From: Ruminococcus flavefaciens
GTDB lineage: Bacteria; Bacillota; Clostridia; Oscillospirales; Ruminococcaceae
Assembly: GCA_002348905.1 (NCBI GenBank)
Contig: DEBW01000002.1
Coordinates: 1 to 8,709, forward strand
Direction of reading: 5' to 3'
Length of the DNA stretch: 8,709 nucleotides
Shown: one piece after another, positions 1 through 5,979 of the stretch
How positions within the stretch are numbered: the stretch's first letter is position 1
Layout of the letters: each line of letters starts with the position of its first letter
Program-made: the position numbers and the translations under genes
The notes under the pieces: generated by a model
Told to the model about the DNA's origin: nothing
What the model saw: the letters and a program-made list of their open reading frames with translations, nothing else
Databases searched by the model: none

Positions 1-1
1 C

Positions 2-595
2 GGAGGTCTTGTCATAGGCGGAAGCTTTGGCGGCACTATGGAAAACTGCAAAGCAAAGGGAAAAATCATTGCAGAAGGCAATGAACCTGTTGGACTTGGC
101 GGAATTGCAGGCTGCCTTGAGATGATGAACAGTGTGACTGACTGTACAGCTGATGTTGAGATAATCTCAGCAAAGGGCGGTCATGCTATCGGAGGACTTT
201 GCGGTTACAGCGGTACACATTCAAAAGGCGATATAGCACTTGAAACAGAAGGCATAGAAACTCATGAATATCCCGGTATCATCAAAAACTGTAAAGTCAC
301 TGTCAAAATGAATGTACCGAATGCAACTCATGTTGGAGGACTTATCGGTACAGGTCTTTATTACTACGGCGAAGAAACTGCGTTCAAAATCGTTGACTGT
401 ACTGTAAACGGTGAAATAACAGGAGCAATAACTCCTGGTGCAGTTGCAGGACGTTCCGAAAACAGTGTTATTGAAAGCTGTGAAGCAAATGTTACATCTG
501 ACGGTTCAAAGCTTACAGATGAAACCGGTAAAACAGATAAGAAGTATGAAAGTGCAGATCAGAGTGAGAATGAGGAAGAAAACACAGCTGCATAA
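2..595 (+). CDS. GLUG-repeat surface/secreted protein, C-terminal part (5' end outside window)
   Basis: The reading frame is open from base 2, before the first ATG at 38, so this is the C-terminal 197 residues of a longer protein. It consists of four to five degenerate repeats of about 40-50 residues. Each has a glycine-rich strand (GGLVIGG, GLGGIAG, AIGGLCG, VGGLIG) followed by a short segment ending in a conserved Cys (ENC, TDC, KNC, VDC, ESC). This is the GLUG pattern (PF07581) of extracellular beta-solenoid or adhesin-like proteins in gut Firmicutes. The last 35 residues are hydrophilic and acidic (SENEEENTAA). They carry no LPXTG sorting signal, dockerin, or transmembrane anchor, so attachment, if any, must lie upstream. 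Repeat recognition is fairly sure. The ligand and role cannot be told from this fragment. Confidence 0.8.
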   Translation, partial: GGLVIGGSFGGTMENCKAKGKIIAEGNEPVGLGGIAGCLEMMNSVTDCTADVEIISAKGGHAIGGLCGYSGTHSKGDIALETEGIETHEYPGIIKNCKVTVKMNVPNATHVGGLIGTGLYYYGEETAFKIVDCTVNGEITGAITPGAVAGRSENSVIESCEANVTSDGSKLTDETGKTDKKYESADQSENEEENTAA

Positions 596-611
596 TGTAT
601 TGTTTTTAAAA

Positions 612-635
612 GAGCCTATACGATTGTATAGGCTC
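612..635 (-). terminator. Hairpin terminator between convergent genes
   Basis: A perfect 10-bp stem (GAGCCTATAC / GTATAGGCTC) with loop GATT sits between the GLUG gene (+, ends 595) and the membrane-protein gene (-, ends 661). Read on the minus strand it is followed by TTTTAAAAACA, a short U-run. Read on the plus strand it is followed by AGCCTGTCG, with no U-run. It therefore fits best as the terminator of the minus-strand operon and may be weakly bidirectional. Confidence 0.7.
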
Positions 636-660
636 AGCCTGTCGAAAGAAGCTGGTTTGC

Positions 661-1443
661 TCAACCGCCGTTTACGCCGGTGAATATCATACAAGCTGAG
701 GTGTAGAGCAATATAGAGGAGAAAAGCCTTCCCTTGTTGTCTTTGGCTGCACGGAATATACAATAAAGCGAAAACAGTATACCTGGGATACCGGCTGATA
801 ATCCGATATATCTGAACCATGCATCTTCCGAAAACCATTCAGATGCCAGAGGGTAAGTACCAATCTGAATGAAATGTCCGCCCCAGTTAATAAGGAAAGT
901 GAAAAGAAATATTCCTATTCCCCAGTTAAACGCTTTTCTTCTGGCACAGTATCCGAGTAGCAGGATAAACAGAATAAGCAGGAAAAGAGACGAACCGTTT
1001 TCGATATGTGCAAAGTTCAGATAGTCATTTTCACATCTCAGTCCGAAATGCCATGAACATTCTCCTACGCTCTGCCAGAGAAGTGTACCTCCTGCAATGG
1101 ACATCCAGAATGATTTTACAGTATTCTTCTTATCCGTACACAAGTGGGATGAAACAGCCGCACATATGAGCGAAACTAAAAATGCCGCTATCATGTATAC
1201 AAGTCTTACTATGTTAGGGTTTGTCGGTTCACCGCCATTCAATACGGACGGTATCACATTCGGAAGTCCGTTTCCTGAACCGATAAAAACTGAAAACTCA
1301 ATAATAACAAATGCAAGTATAACAAACTGTATCAGCGCCGGAATGATACCTTCTTTTAATCCTGCTTTAACGTTGAAGCGACTGTTTTTTTCTGTGAAAT
1401 TAAAATGTTCCATATAATTTATCGCCTTTAAAATATTTCTCAT
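661..1443 (-). CDS. Unrecognised polytopic membrane protein (about 7 TM), third gene of Fur-box operon
   Basis: A 260-residue protein that I do not recognise. Hydrophobic segments lie near residues 36-56, 79-100, 112-128, 152-168, 173-196, 211-232 and 240-256, about seven helices. Residues that could bind a metal sit in or next to them: E128, C129 and H132 (a GECSWHFG stretch), H146 and H190 (NWGGHF). Its ATG overlaps the TGA of the preceding DUF1980 gene as ATGA, which indicates translational coupling. No clear ribosome binding site precedes that ATG. An internal ATG at residue 11 (base 1413) has an AAAGG about 11 nt upstream and could be an alternative start. The operon partners and Fur-type promoter suggest a metal-linked membrane function, but that is context only. 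It does not look like the COG0701 permease that often accompanies DUF1980 proteins. Confidence 0.8.
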   Translation of the reverse strand: MRNILKAINYMEHFNFTEKNSRFNVKAGLKEGIIPALIQFVILAFVIIEFSVFIGSGNGLPNVIPSVLNGGEPTNPNIVRLVYMIAAFLVSLICAAVSSHLCTDKKNTVKSFWMSIAGGTLLWQSVGECSWHFGLRCENDYLNFAHIENGSSLFLLILFILLLGYCARRKAFNWGIGIFLFTFLINWGGHFIQIGTYPLASEWFSEDAWFRYIGLSAGIPGILFSLYCIFRAAKDNKGRLFSSILLYTSACMIFTGVNGG

Positions 1444-1754
1444 GCAAAAGATGCTATCATTTCTTTTGGAGCTTCACATTCGTATAGTTCAGTTATGTAT
1501 AGGATAGGGATATCAGCATTCTCATCTTCATGATGCTGTATTATAATATCAGCAGTTATCATCGCCCATTTTTCGCCCTGTATCTCATAATACCTGTTAT
1601 AGAAGGCAATAAGCCAGCAGAACTGCATATCAGCTTCACAGCAGGTCATTACAAAACGTCCAACAGCAAATACATTATCAGGCAGTTCTGGACGAGAACC
1701 TATCATTGCTTTGAATTTTACGGTTTTGCCATGATATTTTCCTGCATCATACAT
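1440..1754 (-). CDS. DUF1980/TIGR03943-type domain protein, probably the split-off C-terminus of the COG0523 gene
   Basis: A 104-residue soluble protein. The core GRFVMTCCEAD (residues 32-42) and an upstream GKTVKFKAMIG match what I know of the C-terminal domain of DUF1980 (B. subtilis YcgQ-like, TIGR03943). There a GRxxMTCCxxD motif is typical and its Cys pair is a plausible metal ligand. The ATG at 1754 has a GGAG (bases 1760-1763) five nucleotides upstream. The frame continues directly from the upstream COG0523 gene: after that gene's TAA (1776-1778) seven sense codons (D V W Y G D I) lead in frame to this ATG. From memory, homologues in gut Clostridia are single proteins with both domains, and those seven residues resemble their linker. 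This is therefore either a re-initiated second cistron or part of a nonsense-interrupted gene. Its stop overlaps the start of the downstream membrane gene. Confidence 0.75.
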   Translation of the reverse strand: MYDAGKYHGKTVKFKAMIGSRPELPDNVFAVGRFVMTCCEADMQFCWLIAFYNRYYEIQGEKWAMITADIIIQHHEDENADIPILYITELYECEAPKEMIASFA

Positions 1755-1775
1755 TATATCTCCGTACCATACATC

Positions 1776-2390
1776 TTAATCATTGTCCTTGATAATAAGT
1801 GTATCTGCATCAATGTCAAAAGGCAGAGGATCTTCGATATCATCGGCTATCATCATACCGTTATCAGCTTCGTAGTATATCTCAGCCCGTCTGTTTACTG
1901 ACCTTACGACCTTGTGAAGCTCGTTTACGTCAGCTTTATTAGCATAGCGGTTGAAAACAACAACGTCACTTACGCTGAACTTATCGGCAATAAGATTTTT
2001 CAGATTCTGGACATATAATGAAAAACTTGAAGCATCTGCTATGGATACGACCTGAAATATCTTCCAGTTTTCAGGTTTGTTTATCATCAGGTCGGAAAGA
2101 TGCCACATACCATTATACTCAATAACTATTATATCAGCATCACTTTTTTCAGCAAGCTCATTCAGTATATTTGCGTCAAGGTCAGTTTTTTCCTCAAGTA
2201 CATGAAGCGAAACGTTTTTATCCTTGAACTGAGAAAAATCATAATCCTCAAAGCCTTCCTCACATAAAAGAAGCAGTATATTCTCACCTTGTCCGAAGTT
2301 TTTGTTAGATATAGTTTTCTGAATGAAACGAGTTTTGCCTGCTTCAAGGAATCCAAGAAACAGGTATACAGGTATCGGCTTTTCTGACAT
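1776..2390 (-). CDS. COG0523 (CobW/P47K-like) GTPase, short form lacking the CobW C-terminal domain
   Basis: A 204-residue P-loop protein of the SIMIBI class, where COG0523 members act as metallochaperones or insertases. Walker A is GFLEAGKT (residues 13-20). A Walker-B-like strand DIIVIEYNG (86-94) replaces the usual IETTG, and VVVFNR (143-148) stands where the NKxD guanine-specificity motif is expected. The CxCC metal motif usual between Walker A and B is absent; the region reads LLLCEEG instead. Typical COG0523 proteins are 300-400 residues, and this one stops after residue 204 with no CobW_C domain. The start at 2390 is chosen because GATGAGG lies 8 nt upstream. The frame extends to a GTG at 2447, but that runs through a perfect leader hairpin. 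It is the first gene of the Fur-box operon. The metal is unknown; zinc, iron or manganese are all possible. Confidence 0.8.
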   Translation of the reverse strand: MSEKPIPVYLFLGFLEAGKTRFIQKTISNKNFGQGENILLLLCEEGFEDYDFSQFKDKNVSLHVLEEKTDLDANILNELAEKSDADIIVIEYNGMWHLSDLMINKPENWKIFQVVSIADASSFSLYVQNLKNLIADKFSVSDVVVFNRYANKADVNELHKVVRSVNRRAEIYYEADNGMMIADDIEDPLPFDIDADTLIIKDND

Positions 2391-2412
2391 ATTTTTAACC
2401 TCATCTCTGATC

Positions 2413-2453
2413 GACAAAGTGCAGGAGCGGCAAACATCATCCTGCACTTTGTC
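2413..2453 (-). repeat. 14-bp perfect inverted repeat in operon leader
   Basis: GACAAAGTGCAGGA (2413-2426) and its exact complement TCCTGCACTTTGTC (2440-2453) flank a 13-nt spacer. In the minus-strand transcript this is a strong hairpin ending about 13 nt before the GATGAGG ribosome binding site of the COG0523 gene. Neither strand shows a U-run after it, so it is not an ordinary terminator. It may stabilise the mRNA, bind a protein, or form part of a larger regulatory fold. Confidence 0.7.
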
Positions 2454-2465
2454 AGCTTTATACAG

Positions 2466-2590
2466 TAAAAAGGGTGGGGGAGAAGTGATATTGGTTGAGC
2501 TTTTATTACGAAAGAATGATTGTACCGGAAATTATTATATGGAAGACACTTCTTGCACTGTTATAGGCAGACAGCTATCCACCCTTTTTA
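2466..2590 (-). repeat. Long-range 12-bp inverted repeat in the same leader
   Basis: TAAAAAGGGTGG (2466-2477) and CCACCCTTTTTA (2579-2590) are perfect complements 101 nt apart. Both lie inside the predicted 5' leader of the minus-strand COG0523 operon (predicted start near 2616, first codon at 2390). The pairing would close a roughly 100-nt domain. Inside it, AGAAGTG and CACTTCT segments offer a further 7-bp pairing. I recognise no known riboswitch consensus here. Function unknown. Confidence 0.5.
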
Positions 2591-2596
2591 AATCGA

Positions 2597-2615
2597 AAAA
2601 TGATAATCATTTTCA
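2597..2615. promoter_or_regulatory. Fur-type box 1, at the transcription start of the COG0523 operon
   Basis: A perfect 17-bp palindrome (AAAATGATAATCATTTT, 2597-2613). It contains TGATAATCATTTTCA, one mismatch from the TGATAATNATTATCA consensus of Bacillus Fur. It begins within 10 bp after the -10 element of the minus-strand promoter, covering the expected start site, as a repressor site would. A Zur or PerR relative could also bind, since their boxes differ at only a few positions. The Fur-type match at the second base of the half-site favours Fur or a Fur-like regulator. Confidence 0.75.
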
Positions 2616-2622
2616 ATTTATA

Positions 2623-2651
2623 ATTATATTCATATATATCCGGATTGTCAA
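2623..2651 (-). promoter_or_regulatory. Consensus sigma-A promoter of the COG0523 operon
   Basis: On the minus strand TTGACA (2646-2651) is followed by a 17-bp spacer and TATAAT (2623-2628), a perfect match to the vegetative consensus. Transcription would start near 2616, inside Fur-type box 1, leaving a leader of about 225 nt before the first codon. A promoter this strong next to an operator fits tight repression with high output when released. Confidence 0.8.
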
Positions 2652-2681
2652 TCGTTTAAAAATATATTCTACGTCTTAACC

Positions 2682-2700
2682 AAAATGATAATCATTCTCA
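2682..2700. promoter_or_regulatory. Fur-type box 2
   Basis: It shares the identical 15-base core AAAATGATAATCATT with box 1 and continues as CTCA, giving TGATAATCATTCTCA, one mismatch from the Fur consensus. Its centre is 85 bp from that of box 1, close to eight helical turns. It lies about 30 bp upstream of the operon's -35 element and about 90 bp upstream of the HD-GYP promoter. It could serve the operon by looping, or influence both directions. Confidence 0.7.
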
Positions 2701-2790
2701 AATTAATAATGTGCAGATATTAAATGAAATTTAACCATTTAACGTAATTGGATAACACAATAATATAATAGATAACTGGTTCATATCCGC

Positions 2791-2820
2791 TTTACAAATG
2801 AAGGGGATATGTGGTATAAT
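2791..2820 (+). promoter_or_regulatory. Promoter of the HD-GYP gene
   Basis: TTTACA (2791-2796), an 18-bp spacer and TATAAT (2815-2820), with an extended -10 TGG just before it. The start site would be near 2827, leaving a leader of about 30 nt. The rest of the gap between the divergent genes (2391-2856) holds the two Fur-type boxes, the opposing promoter and the structured leader. I see no gene in it. Confidence 0.7.
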
Positions 2821-2856
2821 AAATATTGCAATTCATAAAATTAAATATGGAGAGTG

Positions 2857-4554
2857 ATGCGAATGGTGTTGGCATACTACAACATACTTTTCATTATGTC
2901 CATTCTTCTTACATCGGCGTATGCCTGTATATGGAGAAAGTATTTTGACGTACACTTCACTCTGATATTTTCGCTTTTCCCTGTATCAGACCTTGGATAC
3001 CTGCTGCTTGCACACTCAAAGAACATGGAAAGTGCAGTCACAGCGCTTAAAATAGTATATCTTGGAGGCTGCTTCCAGTCGCTTCTGATAATCCTGATAG
3101 TGTTCAGCCTGTGCAAGATAAAGCTCAAACGAGGGTATAAGATGCTCCTTTTTGTGCTGAGTATGACTGTGTTTTTCGGAGTTATGACTATCGGTGAAAA
3201 CGATGCCTTTTACAAAAGCATTACGTTCTCAACGGTCAGAGGAGCCGCACATCTTGAAAAGGAATACGGCTTCATGCACACAGTATTCACGGGATATATA
3301 TTGCTCTATTCTGTACTGAGCGTAATGGCAATGGGATACAGTTACTTCAAAAAGAAGAACGTATCACGAAAGATAATCTATCTGCTGATACTCACCCAGC
3401 TTGTTACACTCAGCAGCTATTTTCTGACAAAACTGTTCAGACTTACGGCCGAGTTAACTCCTTTTTCATATCTCCTTGCAGAAATACTCTACCTTGTGAT
3501 AATACACAGGATATGTTTGTACAGCGTTGACGATACTATAATGGATTCGCTTATCAGACAGGGAGGTACAAGTATAATCTCGCTTGATATGAATATGAAT
3601 TATATCGGATGCAGCAGAGGAACGGAAGCGCTTTTTCCTGAGCTTGCTGAACATTCTGTAGACCGTCCTTTCATTGTCAGAGGCTTTTTCAGCGGACAGA
3701 TACAGAAATGGCTTGAGGAATTTATCAGAGACAACAGCAATGATTCATTTCTTTTCAGAAATGGCGAAAATATCTACAACGTGAATATCGCCTATATCTT
3801 TAGCGGAGGTCATAAGCACGGCTATCAGATAATGCTTATAGACGACACGAAAGACCAGCAGTATATAAACCTGCTTGACCGCTATAACAACGATCTGCAT
3901 AACGAGGTAGCAGAAAAGACGGCTCATATTATCCGTATGCACGATAACCTGATACTCAGTATGGCGGCAATGGTAGAGAGCAGAGACAATTCTACCGGCG
4001 GACATATTAAGCGTACCAGTGTTGGAGTAAGGCTTATTCTCGATGAAATGCTCAAGGATAATTTACCAGAGCTTACAGACGAATTCTGCAAGGATATGAT
4101 AAAAGCAGCTCCAATGCACGACCTCGGAAAAATTGCCGTAGATGATGCGATACTCCGCAAACCTGGCAGATTTACCGACGAGGAGTTCGAGAAAATGAAG
4201 GCTCATGCAGCCGAAGGAGCAAGGATAGTTCACGAGATACTTAAAGATACTGATGATAAAAGCTTTTCAGTTGTTGCCGAAAATGTGGCTCATTTCCACC
4301 ATGAGCGCTGGGACGGCTCAGGTTATCCTGAGGGACTGAAAGGGGAGGAGATACCTCTTGAAGCCCGTATAATGGCTATCGCAGACGTTTATGACGCTCT
4401 TGTCAGCAAGCGTGTCTATAAGGAAAAGATATCCTTCGGGAAAGCCGATGCCATCATAATGGACGGCATGGGAAAACATTTCGATAAACGGCTTGAAAAA
4501 TACTACGTCAGTGCCCGTCCGGCTCTTGAAAAGTATTACTCTTCTCTTGAATAA
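2857..4554 (+). CDS. 7TM-PAS-HD-GYP cyclic-di-GMP phosphodiesterase (membrane sensor)
   Basis: A 565-residue membrane protein expected to hydrolyse cyclic di-GMP. The N-terminus (about 5-225) has seven hydrophobic segments resembling the HisKA_7TM sensor module. A PAS-like region (about 235-340) and a short helical linker lead to the HD-GYP domain (about 345-560). The domain has H421-D422 in MHDLGKI, a second His in KAHAAEG, paired His in AHFHHERWDGSGYP with the GYP triplet at 489-491, and DVYDAL after it. All signature residues are present, so it is probably active. There is no GGDEF or receiver domain. The start is uncertain: GGAG at 2849-2852 could serve GTG 2854, ATG 2857 or ATG 2863. The sensed signal is unknown. 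It is divergent from the Fur-box operon, and a regulatory link is possible but unproven. Confidence 0.92.
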   Translation: MRMVLAYYNILFIMSILLTSAYACIWRKYFDVHFTLIFSLFPVSDLGYLLLAHSKNMESAVTALKIVYLGGCFQSLLIILIVFSLCKIKLKRGYKMLLFVLSMTVFFGVMTIGENDAFYKSITFSTVRGAAHLEKEYGFMHTVFTGYILLYSVLSVMAMGYSYFKKKNVSRKIIYLLILTQLVTLSSYFLTKLFRLTAELTPFSYLLAEILYLVIIHRICLYSVDDTIMDSLIRQGGTSIISLDMNMNYIGCSRGTEALFPELAEHSVDRPFIVRGFFSGQIQKWLEEFIRDNSNDSFLFRNGENIYNVNIAYIFSGGHKHGYQIMLIDDTKDQQYINLLDRYNNDLHNEVAEKTAHIIRMHDNLILSMAAMVESRDNSTGGHIKRTSVGVRLILDEMLKDNLPELTDEFCKDMIKAAPMHDLGKIAVDDAILRKPGRFTDEEFEKMKAHAAEGARIVHEILKDTDDKSFSVVAENVAHFHHERWDGSGYPEGLKGEEIPLEARIMAIADVYDALVSKRVYKEKISFGKADAIIMDGMGKHFDKRLEKYYVSARPALEKYYSSLE

Positions 4555-4560
4555 ATATTG

Positions 4561-4604
4561 ATCCCCTTATCACATTTTTGAGTGTGATAAGGGGATGTTT
4601 TGTT
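4561..4604. terminator. Bidirectional terminator between convergent genes
   Basis: A 14-bp perfect stem (ATCCCCTTATCACA, 4561-4574, with TGTGATAAGGGGAT, 4583-4596), an 8-nt loop, then GTTTTGTT on the plus strand. It starts 7 bp after the HD-GYP stop. Its 3' tail overlaps by two bases the TAA of the minus-strand gene ending at 4603, so the hairpin serves both transcripts. Confidence 0.88.
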
Positions 4605-5346
4605 ATATTGGAAGATTTTCCAGTTCGTATGACGGAACACATAATGCATATTCTGCATTTGAGGTGCGAATAACAGAATATGAGTAGGGTATCAGGTAAT
4701 GATTTGGTACGAACATACCTATAACAGGTATCAAAGAAAAAAAGCTCTGTTTTTTCTGTACTCCGTTTTTTGAATAAGCAGAAGGAGCTTCGCTATGAAT
4801 CCAATGGCGAACCTTAGCCTTATTATCTGATTCTGTCCACGAACTCATAATGGAATGAGGTATTCTCACTGTACCAGTAACATCAACCAGATATAAAGCT
4901 TCACTGTCGGCATAAGTAAGGTACATTCCGTTGGTATACAGCAGTTTCTTTTTTTGATAAAAATCGCTCTGCAATTTCTTTGGAGACAACAATTCTATTT
5001 CATCAGCGTCAGCAGGAACATTCATTTCGTCTATCGCTTTTTCAGAAAGTTCTTCTGAACGCCTTTTCACAGACGGTCTGCTTACCCATATAATTACAAA
5101 TATATATATTAAAGGGAATCCGAAAATGGTCAGCAATCCGAATAATAAGACAAGGTCTGAACTGATTCCGGCAATATCACCGCCGATCCATAAAACAGCC
5201 ATGACGACCACAAATACAACAGCGAACAATTTTGTATTCTTTTCTGTTTTATCAATGCTCTGATTGAAGCTTCTGATCTGTTCCAACAATTCAGAATTTG
5301 GACGGCGTACTACAAATTCATCCGATTCAAATATGTTTTTCAGCAT
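4603..5346 (-). CDS. Two-helix membrane protein, possible bacterial PH-like C-terminal domain
   Basis: A 247-residue protein that I do not recognise as a named family. A charged N-terminal segment (1-38) precedes two transmembrane helices (about 40-60 and 65-90), so the roughly 155-residue C-terminal part should be cytoplasmic. In that part, short beta-like stretches such as LLYTNGMYLTY (135-145) and LYLVDVTGTVRIPHSIMSSW (151-170) recall the strand-strand-VRIPxxxI pattern of bacterial PH domains. This is only a weak resemblance. The start at 5346 is well supported by GGAGG nine nucleotides upstream. It lies about 110 nt downstream of the DinB-like gene on the same strand with no strong terminator between, so read-through is possible. 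No confident promoter of its own is visible. Function unknown. Confidence 0.75.
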   Translation of the reverse strand: MLKNIFESDEFVVRRPNSELLEQIRSFNQSIDKTEKNTKLFAVVFVVVMAVLWIGGDIAGISSDLVLLFGLLTIFGFPLIYIFVIIWVSRPSVKRRSEELSEKAIDEMNVPADADEIELLSPKKLQSDFYQKKKLLYTNGMYLTYADSEALYLVDVTGTVRIPHSIMSSWTESDNKAKVRHWIHSEAPSAYSKNGVQKKQSFFSLIPVIGMFVPNHYLIPYSYSVIRTSNAEYALCVPSYELENLPI

Positions 5347-5454
5347 ATAGTGTAACCTCCGGTATTACGTAAAATAGATGCATTGTTGATTTGATTTTTA
5401 TTGTGTTATAATTGGTGTGTGTGCTCTGTAGGTCAGAGTTTGCATTATCATAAC

Positions 5455-5979
5455 TTATTTTGTAACTTGTCCTTTTCTGTATCTGCCGAAAAGAATACCG
5501 TCATCAACATATTTATCAGCCTGAGATACCCACATTGGAAATTTTCCTGTTGCTACAGCAGTCTGTCCGTTAAGCATTCCTGTATGGAACGAAATATGGC
5601 GAAATTGTCTCAGTACCAGTTCCATTCTTGTATGCTCACAGTTTTCTGGACATTCATATAGCATTTCATCTGTGAGAGAATCAAGATATTCGTATGTTTT
5701 TTTCTCTACACTGTCAAGATAATCAAGAAGCTGCTCATCAGACAAGGTAACTGAGGCAGGCTTGTCGGGATTGTCAAGTCCCTCTTCATGAAACGGTGGT
5801 TCATCATATACACAAGGATTTATAAACCATTTATCAGCAGAATGGAGTGCGTGATATGCCCATCTCCAACATGGAGCACCGCAGCATATAGCATCTCTGT
5901 CATAGGTCTGGATAGACGTTCTGATATTAAGGAAATTCGGTTTTACCATATCTTTTATTATCATACATAATTCATTCAC
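5455..5979 (-). CDS. DinB-like four-helix-bundle protein
   Basis: A 174-residue soluble protein with the layout of the DinB/YfiT-like superfamily of putative metal-dependent transferases or hydrolases. YHALHS (His 43 and 46) falls in the second helix region and RHISFHTG (His 128 and 132, an HxxxH pair) near the third, giving the expected His metal triad. The proposed helix between (79-105) is acidic. Several members are thiol-dependent S-transferases, but the substrate here is unknown. It starts at a GTG (5979) rather than ATG, with a very strong AAAGGAGGT eight nucleotides upstream. That GTG overlaps the end of the acetyltransferase gene by 8 bases (GTGAATGA), so the two are translationally coupled. 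A later in-frame ATG is residue 6 but is badly placed for the ribosome site. Confidence 0.82.
   Translation of the reverse strand: MNELCMIIKDMVKPNFLNIRTSIQTYDRDAICCGAPCWRWAYHALHSADKWFINPCVYDEPPFHEEGLDNPDKPASVTLSDEQLLDYLDSVEKKTYEYLDSLTDEMLYECPENCEHTRMELVLRQFRHISFHTGMLNGQTAVATGKFPMWVSQADKYVDDGILFGRYRKGQVTK

Noticed and set aside
2391..2447. N-terminal extension of the COG0523 protein from a GTG at 2447, which would add a CxxC-containing segment
   Set aside because: It would be encoded by the right arm and loop of a perfect hairpin and has no ribosome site. The ATG at 2390 has GATGAGG at ideal spacing and begins right before the Walker A strand.
2413..2453. Leader inverted repeat as an intrinsic terminator or attenuator
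   Set aside because: Neither strand has a U-run after the stem. I kept it only as a structured leader element.
2323..2679. Plus-strand open frame across the divergent control region, including a GTG start at 2485 after GGGGGAG
   Set aside because: It runs antisense over the GTPase start and through the opposing promoter and Fur-type box 1. The protein has no recognisable features and the ribosome site is too close to the GTG.
5424..5438. Short hairpin CTCTG / CAGAG after the DinB-like gene as a terminator
   Set aside because: The stem is only 5 bp and no U-run follows on the minus strand, so read-through into the 5346-4603 gene cannot be excluded.
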